A stretch of 6,691 bases of DNA from Acidobacteriota bacterium (lineage in GTDB: Bacteria; Acidobacteriota; Vicinamibacteria; Vicinamibacterales; 2-12-FULL-66-21), in contig JABFWM010000027.1 in assembly GCA_013362195.1 (NCBI GenBank), positions 1-6,691 of the forward strand, given 5' to 3'. Position numbers and translations under genes: made by a program. Within the stretch, counting starts at the first letter, position 1. Every line of letters begins with the position of its first letter. Under the pieces are notes generated by a model. It was not told where the DNA came from. It saw only the letters and a list, made by a program, of their open reading frames with translations, and did no database searches. Shown piece by piece: positions 5,854 to 6,691 of the stretch.

Positions 5854-6691
5854 ATGACCGACGGCTTCCACCTCGGCCTTGATACGTTCGGCGACGTCAC
5901 GATCGGCGCGGACGGCAGGCCGCAATCACATGCGCACGTGCTGCGCGACCTTCTCGACGAAGCGGTGCTGGCCGACGAGGTCGGTCTCGACGCGTTCGGG
6001 GTCGGCGAACATCATCGGCCCGATTTCGCCATCTCGGCGCCCGAGGTCGTTCTCGCGGCCATTGCCGGACGGACGCGACGGATCCGCCTCGGCTCCGCGG
6101 TGACGGTGCTGAGCACCGACGATCCCGTGCGCGTGTTCGAGCGGTTCTCGACGCTCGACGCCTTGTCGAACGGGCGCGCGGAGGTCATCCTCGCCGCGGC
6201 TCGTTCACCGAATCGTACCCGTTGTTCGGGTACGACCTCTCCGAGTACGAAGAGCTGTTCGAGGACAAGCTGTCGCTGTTCGCGGAGCTGCTCAAGGGCG
6301 GGGCGGTGACGTGGCGTGGTTCGACTCGCGCGCCTCTTGCCGGCGCCACCGTGTACCCGCCGATCGAACACGGCGCGCTCAATGTGTGGATCGGCGTGGG
6401 CGGCAGTCCCGAGTCCATCGTCCGTGCCGCGCGCTACGGCTTGCCGTTGACGCTCGCGATCATCGGCGGCAGTCCGTCGCGGTTCAAGCCGCTCGTCGAT
6501 CTGTATCGTCAGGCGCTGGAGCGGCTCGGAAAGCCGGTGCTGCCGGTGGCGGTGCACTCGCCGGGACACGTCGCCGCGACCGATGACGACGCGAGGAACG
6601 AACTGTGGCCGCACTACGAGACGATGATCAACCGCATCGGCAACGAGCGCGGCTGGCCGCCGGTCACGCGCGAGCAGTTCGAGCGCGAGGC
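5854..6691 (+). pseudogene. LLM-class flavin-dependent oxidoreductase, frameshifted and cut by the window edge
   Basis: This is a luciferase-like monooxygenase family protein, closest by eye to the group built around the 2I7G structure (TIGR03858-type). These are TIM-barrel proteins that use reduced flavin; the substrate is unknown. From ATG 5854 the first frame encodes a typical N-terminus: LGLDTFGDV, then DEVGLDAFGVGEHHRPDF, SAPEVVLAAIAGRTRRIRLG, SAVTVLSTDDPVRVFERF and NGRAEVIL. At about 6193-6194 the frame breaks. The expected GRGSFTESYPLFGYDLSEYEE continues in the frame one base back, starting at CGC 6195, and stays open to the end with VWIGVGGSPESIVRAARYGLPLTLAIIGG and NRIGNERGWPPVTREQFERE. 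One missing base, most simply GGC to GC before CGCGGC, explains it. The first frame alone runs on to a stop at 6309. No slippery heptamer is visible. The break may be a true mutation or a sequence error, since both halves keep clean family sequence. The C-terminal part, roughly 60-80 residues, is beyond the window. Confidence 0.85.
6213..6235 (+). other. Perfect 9-bp hairpin just past the LLM frameshift
   Basis: TCGTACCCG and CGGGTACGA form a perfect 9-bp inverted repeat around a TTGTT loop, about 19 bases after the frame break. It encodes part of the conserved SYPLFGYD stretch, so codon choice may explain it. It is farther away than the usual 5-9 nt for a frameshift-stimulating structure. 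It could also have promoted a polymerase or sequencing slip. Confidence 0.4.

Overview
The window is a high-GC bacterial chromosomal segment. The GTAG-headed palindromic repeats at the left edge, the gene content and the style of the proteins (a membrane GGDEF protein, secreted enzymes, an LLM oxidoreductase) suggest an acidobacterium of the Vicinamibacteria type. This is an inference from resemblance, not a proven assignment.

Layout. Positions 38-325 hold eight tandem copies of a REP-like palindrome in 37-39 bp units. Next come four minus-strand genes. They are a small exported or membrane-anchored protein with beta-propeller-like strands (366-869) and, reading right to left, a tight moaB (3244-2747), moeA (2744-1521), redoxin (1521-1051) cluster. 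A divergent plus-strand gene encodes a membrane diguanylate cyclase (3535-4881). It is followed by a secreted FAM173-like methyltransferase with an extra C-terminal beta domain (4973-5767) and an LLM-family flavin oxidoreductase (5854 to the window end). The oxidoreductase carries one frameshift and is cut by the right edge.

The main result is the redoxin gene. It looks broken by an in-frame TGA, but that TGA sits exactly where the first cysteine of a W-C-P-N-C active site belongs. The frame then continues to a normal end. An 8-bp stem with a GGU apical loop begins 13 nt past the TGA and places its first loop G 22 nt after it. This is the geometry of a bacterial SECIS element. I read the gene as a 156-residue selenoprotein with a UxxC active site, which standard gene callers would split or call a pseudogene.

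How the genes fit. MoaB and MoeA act late in molybdenum cofactor synthesis (molybdopterin adenylylation, then molybdate insertion). The selenoprotein redoxin is joined to them by a TGATG stop/start overlap, so it is probably co-expressed with them. The cluster seems to be driven from a TATAAT box lying directly before the moaB GTG start, which implies a leaderless message. No selA, selB, selC or selD gene lies in the window, so selenocysteine insertion would depend on genes elsewhere. The plus-strand genes do not form an obvious pathway with the molybdenum cluster.
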